From: JBBQUP01 sp038212305
Lineage (GTDB): Bacteria; Bacteroidota; Bacteroidia; Bacteroidales; Marinilabiliaceae
Length of the DNA stretch: 8,056 nt
Assembly: GCA_038212305.1 (NCBI GenBank)
Contig: JBBQUP010000122.1
Span: forward strand, 1 to 8,056
Direction of reading: 5' to 3'
Positions 1 to 6,118 of the stretch are shown here, in pieces (the first letter of the stretch is position 1; each line of letters starts with the position of its first letter). Made by a program: the position numbers and the translations under genes. A model generated the notes under the pieces. The model saw nothing but the letters and a program-made list of their open reading frames with translations, did no database searches and was not told the DNA's origin.

Positions 1-1
1 T

Positions 2-1210
2 AAAAAAGAAGGACATGAATCGGGCGTTAGTTTAACGGCTAATGGTCAAGTTCTCTATTTATTTAGAAATGATATTGATGGCAAAAACCTTTACGAATCG
101 TTATATGATGGTACTACTTGGAACGAACCATCAAAATTACCTCGCCCAATAAATTCTGATTTTAACGAAACGCATTGCACTATTTCGCCTGATAATTCAG
201 TTATGTATTTCACGAGCGATCGACCAGGAGGATTTGGCGGACTCGATATTTATCAAATACGCAAGCTACCTGCTGGACAATGGGCTAACCCACAAAACTT
301 AGGAGACATAATCAATACGCCATACGACGAAGAAACACCCATGCTTCATCCCGATGGCAAAACACTCTATTTTTCAAGTGAAGGTCACAATAGCATGGGT
401 GGATTCGATATTTTTATCAGTCGCCTACAAAACGATTCGTTATGGAGCGAGCCTAAAAACATAGGCTATCCAATTAATACACCAGGCGACGATCTGTTTT
501 TTGCACCTACCATTTCATACAACCATGCTTATTATGCCTCATCGTTATATGGCAATTCGCAAGGAGGAATGGATATTTATCAGGTTCAGTACGAAGAGCC
601 TGAAGACAACAAACTAGCTGTATTAAAAGGAGTTGTGAATACAGCAACAAATTCTCCATTGGAAAATGTTAAAATTACAGTTCAAGATAATGCTACAGGA
701 GAAAAAATCGGAGAATACCGTCCTCATCCTAGTACAGGAGTCTATGTTATAATTTTAGAGGCTGACAAAACCTATTCGTTGAACTATCAAGGTGAAGGAT
801 TAGAACCAGTTGAAAAAAACATAATCGTAAATAGGCAAATGACCTATTACAACTCACAAAAAGCTAAACCTATTGAGGCCATAACCATGGTTTTAATTCC
901 TAGTGAAACAGCTGCAATAGATACTAATGTGACTAATCAAGAAGATGAAATTCCTGGTTATACCGTTCAAATTCTAGCCTTAAAGAAACCCGTAAAATCA
1001 TGGAATAAAGCATTTAAAAACCTTGATCAATCACAAATTAAAGAGTATGCATGCAAAAAAGGATGGTATCTTTATTCTTTTGGAAATTACAAAGGTTTTA
1101 AAGCCGCAGTAGATTCAAAAAATAACATTATATCCATTACTCCGTTTTCAGATTCTTTTATTCGGGAGGCGAAACAATATAACGATTTGATAAAAGATGA
1201 TTCAAAGTAA
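2..1210 (+). CDS. PD40 beta-propeller envelope protein with SPOR-like C-terminus (5' end missing)
   Basis: The reading frame is open from the left edge, so the N-terminus lies outside the window; 402 residues are visible. Residues 1-200 show four PD40/WD40-like blades spaced 51-54 residues apart. Each has a YxxS/F..G(G)xDIY core: LYLFRNDIDGKNLYE near 19, FTSDRPGGFGGLDIY at 70-84, YFSSEGHNSMGGFDIF at 123-138 and YYASSLYGNSQGGMDIY at about 177-193. Residues 207-295 (LKGVVN...SPLENVKITV...) resemble a carboxypeptidase-regulatory-like beta-sandwich. Residues 317-387 (GYTVQILALKKPV ... YLYSFGNYKGFKAA) resemble a SPOR peptidoglycan-binding domain. Bacteroidota proteins with TPR-PD40-CRD architecture usually end in OmpA (the type IX secretion protein PorE is one). 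I infer a periplasmic or outer-membrane-associated, cell-wall-tethered protein. The 3' end overlaps the next gene by 14 nt. The missing N-terminus could hold a signal peptide and TPRs. Confidence 0.8.
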   Translation, partial: KKEGHESGVSLTANGQVLYLFRNDIDGKNLYESLYDGTTWNEPSKLPRPINSDFNETHCTISPDNSVMYFTSDRPGGFGGLDIYQIRKLPAGQWANPQNLGDIINTPYDEETPMLHPDGKTLYFSSEGHNSMGGFDIFISRLQNDSLWSEPKNIGYPINTPGDDLFFAPTISYNHAYYASSLYGNSQGGMDIYQVQYEEPEDNKLAVLKGVVNTATNSPLENVKITVQDNATGEKIGEYRPHPSTGVYVIILEADKTYSLNYQGEGLEPVEKNIIVNRQMTYYNSQKAKPIEAITMVLIPSETAAIDTNVTNQEDEIPGYTVQILALKKPVKSWNKAFKNLDQSQIKEYACKKGWYLYSFGNYKGFKAAVDSKNNIISITPFSDSFIREAKQYNDLIKDDSK

Positions 1211-1739
1211 AAATCTTTTGCTTCGAGCAATCGAACCATCTGATATCGATCTTCTTTACGAATGGGAAAATAACACTCAAATATGGGAGGTGAGCCAAAC
1301 GCTCACCCCTTTTTCTAAATATCAATTACAGAAATATATTAAGCATTCTTCACTTGATATTTTCCAAACCAAACAATTACGGTTAATGATTGACCTTGTT
1401 ATTGAGGAAAAGGATAACGTAACTGTTGGCATGATTGACTTATTCGATTTTGAACCATTCCACTCGCGGGCAGGTGTTGGAATCCTAATTCACAAAGATT
1501 ATCAAAATCACAAAATAGCATCAGAAGCGTTAACTCTATTTGTTGATTATTCTTTTAAACAATTGTCGCTGCACCAGTTGTATTGCAATATTTTAGTTAA
1601 TAATAAAGCAAGCATACAATTATTTACAAAAGCAGGTTTTGAGATTTGTGGAACTCGAAAACAATGGATTAAAACCATTGATAGTTATGCTGATGAGATG
1701 ATGTTGCAACTGATAAACGCCTCATCTCGAAACCAGTGA
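1197..1739 (+). CDS. GNAT family N-acetyltransferase (RimJ/RimL type)
   Basis: This is a 180-residue single-domain protein, a normal size for the Acetyltransf_3 branch, which transfers acetyl from acetyl-CoA to amines or protein N-termini; the substrate cannot be read from sequence. It opens with LLLRAIEPSDIDLLYEWENN (residues 7-26), the typical family start. EVSQTLTPFS (31-40) is a conserved segment. Beta-4 and the CoA loop run from GVGILIHKDYQNHKIASEAL (93-112), and the C-terminal motif is YCNILVNNKASIQLFTKAGF (129-148). The CoA loop normally reads Q/R-x-x-G-x-G/A; here residues 103-108 are QNHKIA, so the central glycine is lysine. Activity may still be retained, since the rest of the fold looks intact. 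ATG 1197 overlaps the PD40 gene by 14 nt, suggesting coupled translation. The 3' end overlaps the convergent gene by 18 nt. Confidence 0.88.
   Translation: MIQSKNLLLRAIEPSDIDLLYEWENNTQIWEVSQTLTPFSKYQLQKYIKHSSLDIFQTKQLRLMIDLVIEEKDNVTVGMIDLFDFEPFHSRAGVGILIHKDYQNHKIASEALTLFVDYSFKQLSLHQLYCNILVNNKASIQLFTKAGFEICGTRKQWIKTIDSYADEMMLQLINASSRNQ
1286..1314 (+). terminator. Intrinsic-terminator-like hairpin inside the GNAT gene
   Basis: GGTGAGC (1289-1295) and GCTCACC (1301-1307) form a perfect 7-bp GC-rich stem around the 5-nt loop CAAAC. With A1288 bulged, GG at 1286-1287 can pair with CC at 1308-1309. A run of five T follows at 1310-1314. The shape is that of a rho-independent terminator, about 80 nt past the PD40 stop codon, but it sits within codons for a family-conserved stretch (about EVSQTLTPF). 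It may end part of the PD40 transcripts or attenuate GNAT expression, or it may be a by-product of codon choice. Confidence 0.4.
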
Positions 1740-2189
1740 CAAGACCTTTTCATAATCAGGAAGCTCTTTAAAATTCAATAATTCGTTACTCTCTTTGGGG
1801 TTGAGAATATAATAGTGAATCATTCCATTGGTTAAAAATAATAAGGGCGCATTTAATGCAACACTATAACGAATAGCCTGATTAAGAACTTCAACGGTAA
1901 TAGACACATCAGGTGCTTTACATTCTATTAATACTAAAGGGCTACCACTTTTTGAATAAACAACTCCATCGGCACGCTGATTTAACCCATTCACATTAAC
2001 GGTTTGCTCAACAGAAATTAATGACATAGGGTACTTACCTACTTTGACTAAAAAATCGAGAAAATGCTGTCGAACAAGTTCCTCTGGTGTTAGAGCAACA
2101 TGCTTTTTACGAAAAGGATCAAATACAAATAGCTTCCCTTTTGCATTTTTCACATTCAGCTGAACCTGTGGTAAATTTAATTTATCCAT
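1722..2189 (-). CDS. Stand-alone HsdR N-terminal-like (PD-(D/E)xK) domain protein
   Basis: This 155-residue protein matches the type I restriction enzyme R N-terminal domain (HSDR_N_2 type) found as a free-standing gene across Bacteroidota. The nuclease-fold core is visible: E61 (SVEQTV), D74 in QRADG, E89 and K91 in LIECKAP, and the downstream NQAIRY segment (103-108) typical of the family. FDPFRKKHVALTPEELVRQHF (about 23-43) is another family hallmark. No helicase/ATPase region, HsdM or HsdS is nearby, so this is not a restriction system; its role is unknown. From memory, this gene often sits beside and divergent from holA in Bacteroidota; here AMP nucleosidase lies between them. The frame extends upstream to a TTG at 2210, but the ATG at 2189 begins MDKLNLP, which resembles the usual family start, so I chose it. 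It is convergent with the GNAT gene, overlapping 18 nt. Confidence 0.85.
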   Translation of the reverse strand: MDKLNLPQVQLNVKNAKGKLFVFDPFRKKHVALTPEELVRQHFLDFLVKVGKYPMSLISVEQTVNVNGLNQRADGVVYSKSGSPLVLIECKAPDVSITVEVLNQAIRYSVALNAPLLFLTNGMIHYYILNPKESNELLNFKELPDYEKVLSLVSR

Positions 2190-2275
2190 ATTGCCAAATA
2201 TAATACTCAATCTTGTAATAATGTGTCAAAAAAATTACCTTCGATAAGTTACTTTTATTTAATATCAAAAATCAA

Positions 2276-3052
2276 ATGAAAACCAAAGAAGAGATCGTTA
2301 AAAACTGGCTTCCCCGCTACACTGGGCGACCATTAAAAGATTTCACTAAATATATTATTTTAACCAATTTCAATCATTACGTCGAACTATTTTCGCAATG
2401 GTATAATGTTCCTATTTTAGGAATTGATAAAAACATGCCGAACTGCAGTGCCGAAGGCATAACCATAATAAATTTTGGAATGGGCAGTCCCAATGCAGCT
2501 ACAATAATGGATTTATTAAGTGCGATATCTCCAGATGCAGTTCTTTTTTTAGGGAAATGCGGTGGTTTGAAATCAAAAAATAAACTGGGGGACTTAATCC
2601 TACCCATTGCAGCCATTCGAAACGAAGGAACATCTAACGACTATCTACCACCTGAGGTTCCAGCCTTACCAGCATTTAGTCTTCAACGTGCTGTATCCAC
2701 AACTATTCGCGATTGTGGACGCGATTATTGGACTGGCACTGTTTTTACAACCAACAAAAGAGTTTGGGAATATGACGAACGCTTTAAAAAATATTTAATG
2801 AAAACCCGTGCATTAGCAATTGACATGGAAACAGCCACCATTTTTAGTGTTGGTTTTTACAATCAAATACCAACTGGAGCTTTATTATTAGTATCTGATC
2901 AGCCCATGATATCAACCGGAATAAAAACGGAGGAGAGCGATCAAAAAGTCACCCACGATTTTGTTGAAACTCATGTTCGAATAGGCATTGATTCGATGAA
3001 AGAATTAATAAACAATGGGAAATCAGTACGACATCTAAAATTTGATTCATAA
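2276..3052 (+). CDS. amn: AMP nucleosidase (short Bacteroidota form)
   Basis: A cytoplasmic enzyme of 258 residues that hydrolyses AMP to adenine and ribose 5-phosphate (EC 3.2.2.4), acting in purine salvage and adenylate balance. It belongs to the nucleoside phosphorylase/nucleosidase superfamily. Visible motifs are the phosphate/ribose-site GMGSPNA (68-74), FLGKCGGL (91-98), the nucleoside-binding AIDMETATIF (181-190) with its Met-Glu pair, and the catalytic-aspartate segment VSDQP (206-210). The opening KEEIVKNWLPRYTG is typical of this family. It lacks the N-terminal regulatory domain of E. coli Amn (484 residues), as expected for the Bacteroidota form, so allosteric control by ATP or phosphate should not be assumed. 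ATG 2276 is the first in-frame start and has no Shine-Dalgarno, as is usual in this phylum. It is divergent from the HsdR-N gene across an 86-nt AT-rich gap. Confidence 0.92.
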   Translation: MKTKEEIVKNWLPRYTGRPLKDFTKYIILTNFNHYVELFSQWYNVPILGIDKNMPNCSAEGITIINFGMGSPNAATIMDLLSAISPDAVLFLGKCGGLKSKNKLGDLILPIAAIRNEGTSNDYLPPEVPALPAFSLQRAVSTTIRDCGRDYWTGTVFTTNKRVWEYDERFKKYLMKTRALAIDMETATIFSVGFYNQIPTGALLLVSDQPMISTGIKTEESDQKVTHDFVETHVRIGIDSMKELINNGKSVRHLKFDS

Positions 3053-3053
3053 A

Positions 3054-3092
3054 CCCATTAATTGCTCATTCCGAACTATTACAATTATTGGG
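3054..3092 (+). terminator. Inverted repeat after amn, possible terminator
   Basis: CCCATTAATTG (3054-3064) and CAATTATTGGG (3082-3092) pair over 10 of 11 positions (T3058/T3088 mismatched) around a 17-nt loop. It begins two bases after the amn stop codon. No T-run follows on the plus strand, so it is not a classical intrinsic terminator. It lies 26 nt upstream of the holA -7 candidate, so it could instead be an operator or an mRNA 3'-end stabilising hairpin. Confidence 0.4.
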
Positions 3093-3118
3093 TATGACCA
3101 TAAACTCAATGAAAATCT

Positions 3119-3126
3119 TATTTTTG
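3119..3126 (+). promoter_or_regulatory. Bacteroidota -7 promoter element for the holA operon
   Basis: TATTTTTG matches the Bacteroidota -7 consensus TAnnTTTG exactly. The best upstream -33 candidate is TATG at 3093-3096 (one mismatch to TTTG) with a 22-nt spacer, slightly longer than the usual 19-21. Transcription would start near 3131-3133, giving a leader of about 15 nt before the holA ATG. Confidence 0.45.
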
Positions 3127-3145
3127 CATTCACAAAAATAAACGA

Positions 3146-4147
3146 ATGACCTACGAAGAAATACTCACATCAATAAAAAAACGATCATTCAAACCCATCT
3201 ATTTTTTAATGGGCGATGAAGGTTGGTTTATTGATCAAATAACCGATACCATTGCCAATGATGTGTTAACTGTTGAAGAAAAGGGCTTCAATCAAACCAT
3301 CATGTATGGAAAAGATGTGAATATCGATCAAGTGATGATGGCGGCACGCAGATATCCTATGATGACTGAATATCAGGTAATAATTGTAAAAGAAGCTCAA
3401 AACATTGAGGACATTGACAAGTTAGAGATCTATCTGCAAAACCCATTAAAATCGACCATTCTTGTAATTAATTACAAGTACAAAACGCTTGACAAACGTA
3501 AGAAACTCACAAAACTAATTGACTCAACTGGTGTTTTATTTGAAGCCAAACGACTTTACGACAATCAGATACCATCGTGGATAAATGCTCAAATTCGACT
3601 TGCAGGTAAAACAATTGATCCTAAAGCATGTGTGTTAATTACCGAAAATGTAGGTGCCGAATTGTCGAAAATTGCTGGGGAGCTAAACAAATTGGTTGTT
3701 GCATCGGGTCCCGGTGTTAAACATTTGCTACCCGAGCATGTCGAAAAATACATAGGTATTAGTAAAGATTACAATGTATTTGAATTACAAAAAGCCATTC
3801 AATCAAAGGATTTTTTTAAAGCAAATCAGATTGCCATTTCATTTGGACGGAATGCCAAAGAAAACCCCTTCCCAGTAACCGTTTCAAGTTTATTTGGATT
3901 TTTCGTGAAATTACTAATGGTTCATTATTTACCGGACAAATCACCTGTAAATATTGCCTCTGCATTGAAAATAAACCCTTACTTTGCAAACGACTATTCT
4001 GCTGGGATAAAAAACTATTCAGCCATGAAGGTGATTCAAAACATCTCCATACTTAGAGAATACGATATGAAAGGGAAAGGTTTTGCAACCGCAAATACAG
4101 ATCCGGGAGAATTAATTAAAGATTTAGTTTTTAAATTAATGCACTAA
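3146..4147 (+). CDS. holA: DNA polymerase III subunit delta
   Basis: Delta is the clamp-loader wrench that opens the beta sliding clamp during replication. The 333-residue length is normal for the family. The N-terminal segment FKPIYFLMGDEGWFIDQITD (15-34) is the delta counterpart of the P-loop region, with no functional Walker A, as expected. KGFNQTIMYGKDV (46-58) followed by AARRYPMMTEYQVIIVKEAQ (66-85) is the classic delta N-terminal domain pattern. AELSKIAGELNKLVV (171-185) matches the conserved domain II helix. The C-terminal collar domain ends with GELIKDLVFKL (321-331). It is the first gene of a four-gene run: the stop TAA at 4145 is followed at once by a second in-frame TAA and then, 5 nt after the gene end, by the rhomboid ATG. 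A TAnnTTTG promoter lies just upstream. Confidence 0.93.
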   Translation: MTYEEILTSIKKRSFKPIYFLMGDEGWFIDQITDTIANDVLTVEEKGFNQTIMYGKDVNIDQVMMAARRYPMMTEYQVIIVKEAQNIEDIDKLEIYLQNPLKSTILVINYKYKTLDKRKKLTKLIDSTGVLFEAKRLYDNQIPSWINAQIRLAGKTIDPKACVLITENVGAELSKIAGELNKLVVASGPGVKHLLPEHVEKYIGISKDYNVFELQKAIQSKDFFKANQIAISFGRNAKENPFPVTVSSLFGFFVKLLMVHYLPDKSPVNIASALKINPYFANDYSAGIKNYSAMKVIQNISILREYDMKGKGFATANTDPGELIKDLVFKLMH

Positions 4148-4152
4148 TAAAC

Positions 4153-4755
4153 ATGTACTTAGTTGTTATATTAATTATTGGAATTATCAGTTTTATTGCT
4201 TTCTCAAACACTGATTTGCAATACAAACTACAATTTAATGCCTATCAAATTATCCATCGACGTCAGTATTACCGAATGTTTTCACACGCATTTGTACATA
4301 GTGGTTGGGGACATTTATTATTGAATTTATTTGTGCTCTATTCATTTGGACGCGGTGTAACCTATCAATTTGCTGGTTATCTTGGAATTAATGGCGATCT
4401 ATTGTTTTTAATACTATTTATTTCGGCAATTCCCATTTCATCTTTATATTCATTAAGTAAAGAAAAAAACAATCCACATTATAATGCTGTAGGTGTATCC
4501 GGAGCTGTTATGGCCGTTGTATTTGCCTCCATCTTTCTGGAACCTTATAGTATGATTTATCTCTATTTTATACCAATACCTGGAATTGTATTTGGTGTTT
4601 TGTTTTTGATTTACACAAAGTACATGAGCTATAGAGGTAATGACAATATTGGGCACGATGCGCACTTTTGGGGTGCTGTTTACGGTTTCTTTTTCCCAGC
4701 GATTTTTAATCCCGAACTATTGCAACTTTTTATTCACAAAATAATTAGTTTTTAA
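4153..4755 (+). CDS. Rhomboid family intramembrane serine protease
   Basis: An inner-membrane protease of 200 residues, essentially just the six-helix rhomboid core with no extra cytosolic or zinc-ribbon domain. Predicted membrane segments are about 2-18, 46-66, 82-101, 111-129, 134-155 and 171-192. The catalytic dyad is present: S116 in G114-V-S-G117, and H171 in HFWGAVYG, where the HxxGxxxG packing motif of the last helix is intact. The oxyanion-side motif H54-x3-N58 (HSGWGHLLLN) is also complete, with an upstream H49. YYRMFSHAFVH is the loop-1 equivalent of the WR segment in GlpG. I therefore infer it is active; the substrate is unknown. It lies 5 nt after holA, and its stop codon shares one base with the next start (TAATG), so it should be co-expressed with a replication subunit, with no obvious functional tie. 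Confidence 0.9.
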   Translation: MYLVVILIIGIISFIAFSNTDLQYKLQFNAYQIIHRRQYYRMFSHAFVHSGWGHLLLNLFVLYSFGRGVTYQFAGYLGINGDLLFLILFISAIPISSLYSLSKEKNNPHYNAVGVSGAVMAVVFASIFLEPYSMIYLYFIPIPGIVFGVLFLIYTKYMSYRGNDNIGHDAHFWGAVYGFFFPAIFNPELLQLFIHKIISF

Positions 4756-5270
4756 TGATTCAGCTTGACAAAAAAGCAGTTTTCATTGATAGAGATGGGG
4801 TAATAAATAGCGATGAGGGTCACTATTACATCCATAAACCTGAAGATTTTGTACTCAACGAAGGCATAATTGAAGGGTTAAAACTATTGCAAGATGCTGG
4901 TTTTGTATTAATTATAATAACCAATCAGGGAGGAATTGCAAAAGGCCTTTATACTAGCGACGATATGAATAGAGTACATGAGTTACTCATAAAAACGCTT
5001 AGCGAAAAAGGAATTACCATAACCGATATATTCTATTGTCCTCATCACGATTCTATTTCATCTTGTTCTTGTAGAAAGCCAAAGCCAGGGATGATATTCG
5101 AAGCCATAAAGAAACATTTTATTAATCCTAAAACATCCTATTTAATTGGGGATTCGGATCGCGACATTGAAGCAGGGAATCAAGCCCGATTAAAAAAATC
5201 CATTAAAATACAAACAAACCATTCGATCATTCCAGCTTGTAAAGCCATTTTAAACGATCTTCAAAAATGA
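4755..5270 (+). CDS. gmhB: HAD-IIIA phosphatase, GmhB-like (heptose bisphosphate phosphatase)
   Basis: A cytoplasmic 171-residue phosphatase of the histidinol-phosphatase/GmhB group. It contains HAD motif I DRDG (D12 nucleophile, D14 acid/base), motif II in IIITNQGG (53-60), the zinc-knuckle ligands C95, H97, C104 and C106 (CPHHDS...CSC) running into RKPKPG (107-112), and motif IV GDSDRD (132-137). The zinc motif and the KPKPG segment are typical of GmhB, which removes the 7-phosphate from D-glycero-D-manno-heptose 1,7-bisphosphate on the way to ADP- or GDP-heptose for LPS or other glycans. Close relatives act on histidinol phosphate, and no gmhA, hldE or his gene is visible here, so the substrate is not certain. 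It is coupled to its neighbours by TAATG upstream and a 4-nt ATGA overlap downstream. Confidence 0.83.
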   Translation: MIQLDKKAVFIDRDGVINSDEGHYYIHKPEDFVLNEGIIEGLKLLQDAGFVLIIITNQGGIAKGLYTSDDMNRVHELLIKTLSEKGITITDIFYCPHHDSISSCSCRKPKPGMIFEAIKKHFINPKTSYLIGDSDRDIEAGNQARLKKSIKIQTNHSIIPACKAILNDLQK

Positions 5271-6118
5271 ATGTACTACATTATTGCAATTACAATGGCG
5301 ATTTAGTTCCTGAAGATAGCATTCGAATACCTCTTTCGAATAGGGCATTTAAATATGGAGACGGTGTATTTGAAACCATCCGTTGCATGGGTTCGCGAAT
5401 ACAACTTCTCGATTATCATTACGAACGGTTAATGAATGCATTAGATTCCATTGAAATTTTAAAAAACAAATTCCCATCGAAAGATCAATTACAATCTCAG
5501 ATAGAAAAACTGACTATAAAAAACAAGTTTTTCATCTCCTCCCGAGTACGCCTTTCGGTATTTCGTAACGATGGAGGCCTATACACTCCCACAAACAATG
5601 GTTGTTCATATGTAATTGAAATACAACCCCTAAACAGCAGTAGTTATGAATTAAACGAAAAAGGACTAATTGCTGATATATTCCAAAACATCTTAAAACC
5701 AATCAACTGCTTGTCGGCATTTAAAACCGCCAATGCATTACTATATATTAAAGCGGGGCTTTTTAAGCAAAAAAATCAATTAGGTGAATGCTTTATTGTT
5801 AACGAAAACAACAAATTAATCGAAGCCTTGTCGTCGAATTTATGGTGGATGAAAAATGATGTATTTTATACTCCAGCACTCACAACCGGCTGTGTTGAAG
5901 GCATTATGAGAAGGCATTTAATTACCCTAATTGAAACGAATGAGATGCAGCACAAAGAGATAAATGGGGCTAACCTAAATGACATTGAAACGGCAGAGGA
6001 ATTATTTGTAAGCAATGCTATTCAAGGAATTCAGTGGATTGTAGGGTTTAATGATTTACGATACTTTAATCAAAAAACAAAAAAACTACATCTACTTTTA
6101 AATGCATCCATTAGTTAA
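5267..6118 (+). CDS. Class IV PLP-dependent aminotransferase / aminodeoxychorismate lyase-like
   Basis: A 283-residue fold-type IV PLP enzyme. Visible features are the N-terminal FKYGDGVFETIR (28-39), R53 in YHYERL, the PLP-binding lysine K153 in AFKTANALLYIKAG, and the cofactor-gripping EALSSNLWW (186-194, with E186 and N191). Further on are the phosphate-loop segment TTGCVEGIMRRHL (206-218) and AEELFVSNAIQGI (243-255). The size and motifs fit both branched-chain amino-acid aminotransferase (IlvE) and 4-amino-4-deoxychorismate lyase (PabC, folate synthesis). The Bacteroidota subgroup with KTxNALLY and GCVxGxMRRH is usually annotated only as class IV aminotransferase, and I cannot choose from sequence alone. 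It is the last gene of the holA operon, overlaps the phosphatase by 4 nt, and runs 8 nt into the convergent yqgE. Confidence 0.85.
   Translation: MNVLHYCNYNGDLVPEDSIRIPLSNRAFKYGDGVFETIRCMGSRIQLLDYHYERLMNALDSIEILKNKFPSKDQLQSQIEKLTIKNKFFISSRVRLSVFRNDGGLYTPTNNGCSYVIEIQPLNSSSYELNEKGLIADIFQNILKPINCLSAFKTANALLYIKAGLFKQKNQLGECFIVNENNKLIEALSSNLWWMKNDVFYTPALTTGCVEGIMRRHLITLIETNEMQHKEINGANLNDIETAEELFVSNAIQGIQWIVGFNDLRYFNQKTKKLHLLLNASIS

Noticed and set aside
1161..1172. GGGAGG purine run upstream of the GNAT start as a Shine-Dalgarno
   Set aside because: It is about 30 nt before ATG 1197, too far to place the ribosome, and this phylum rarely uses Shine-Dalgarno sequences.
1722..2189. HsdR-N-like gene as part of a restriction or defence island
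   Set aside because: No methylase, specificity or helicase genes are nearby; all neighbours are housekeeping, and the free-standing domain is common in Bacteroidota.
2607..2798. Plus-strand ORF of 63 codons within amn in another frame
   Set aside because: It lies wholly inside a confidently identified gene and its translation shows no recognisable domain; a shadow frame.
5748..5765. Short hairpin AAAGC-GGG-GCTTT followed by T's inside the aminotransferase gene
   Set aside because: The stem is only 5 bp, mostly A-T, and lies mid-gene around the IKAGLF codons; too weak for a terminator call.
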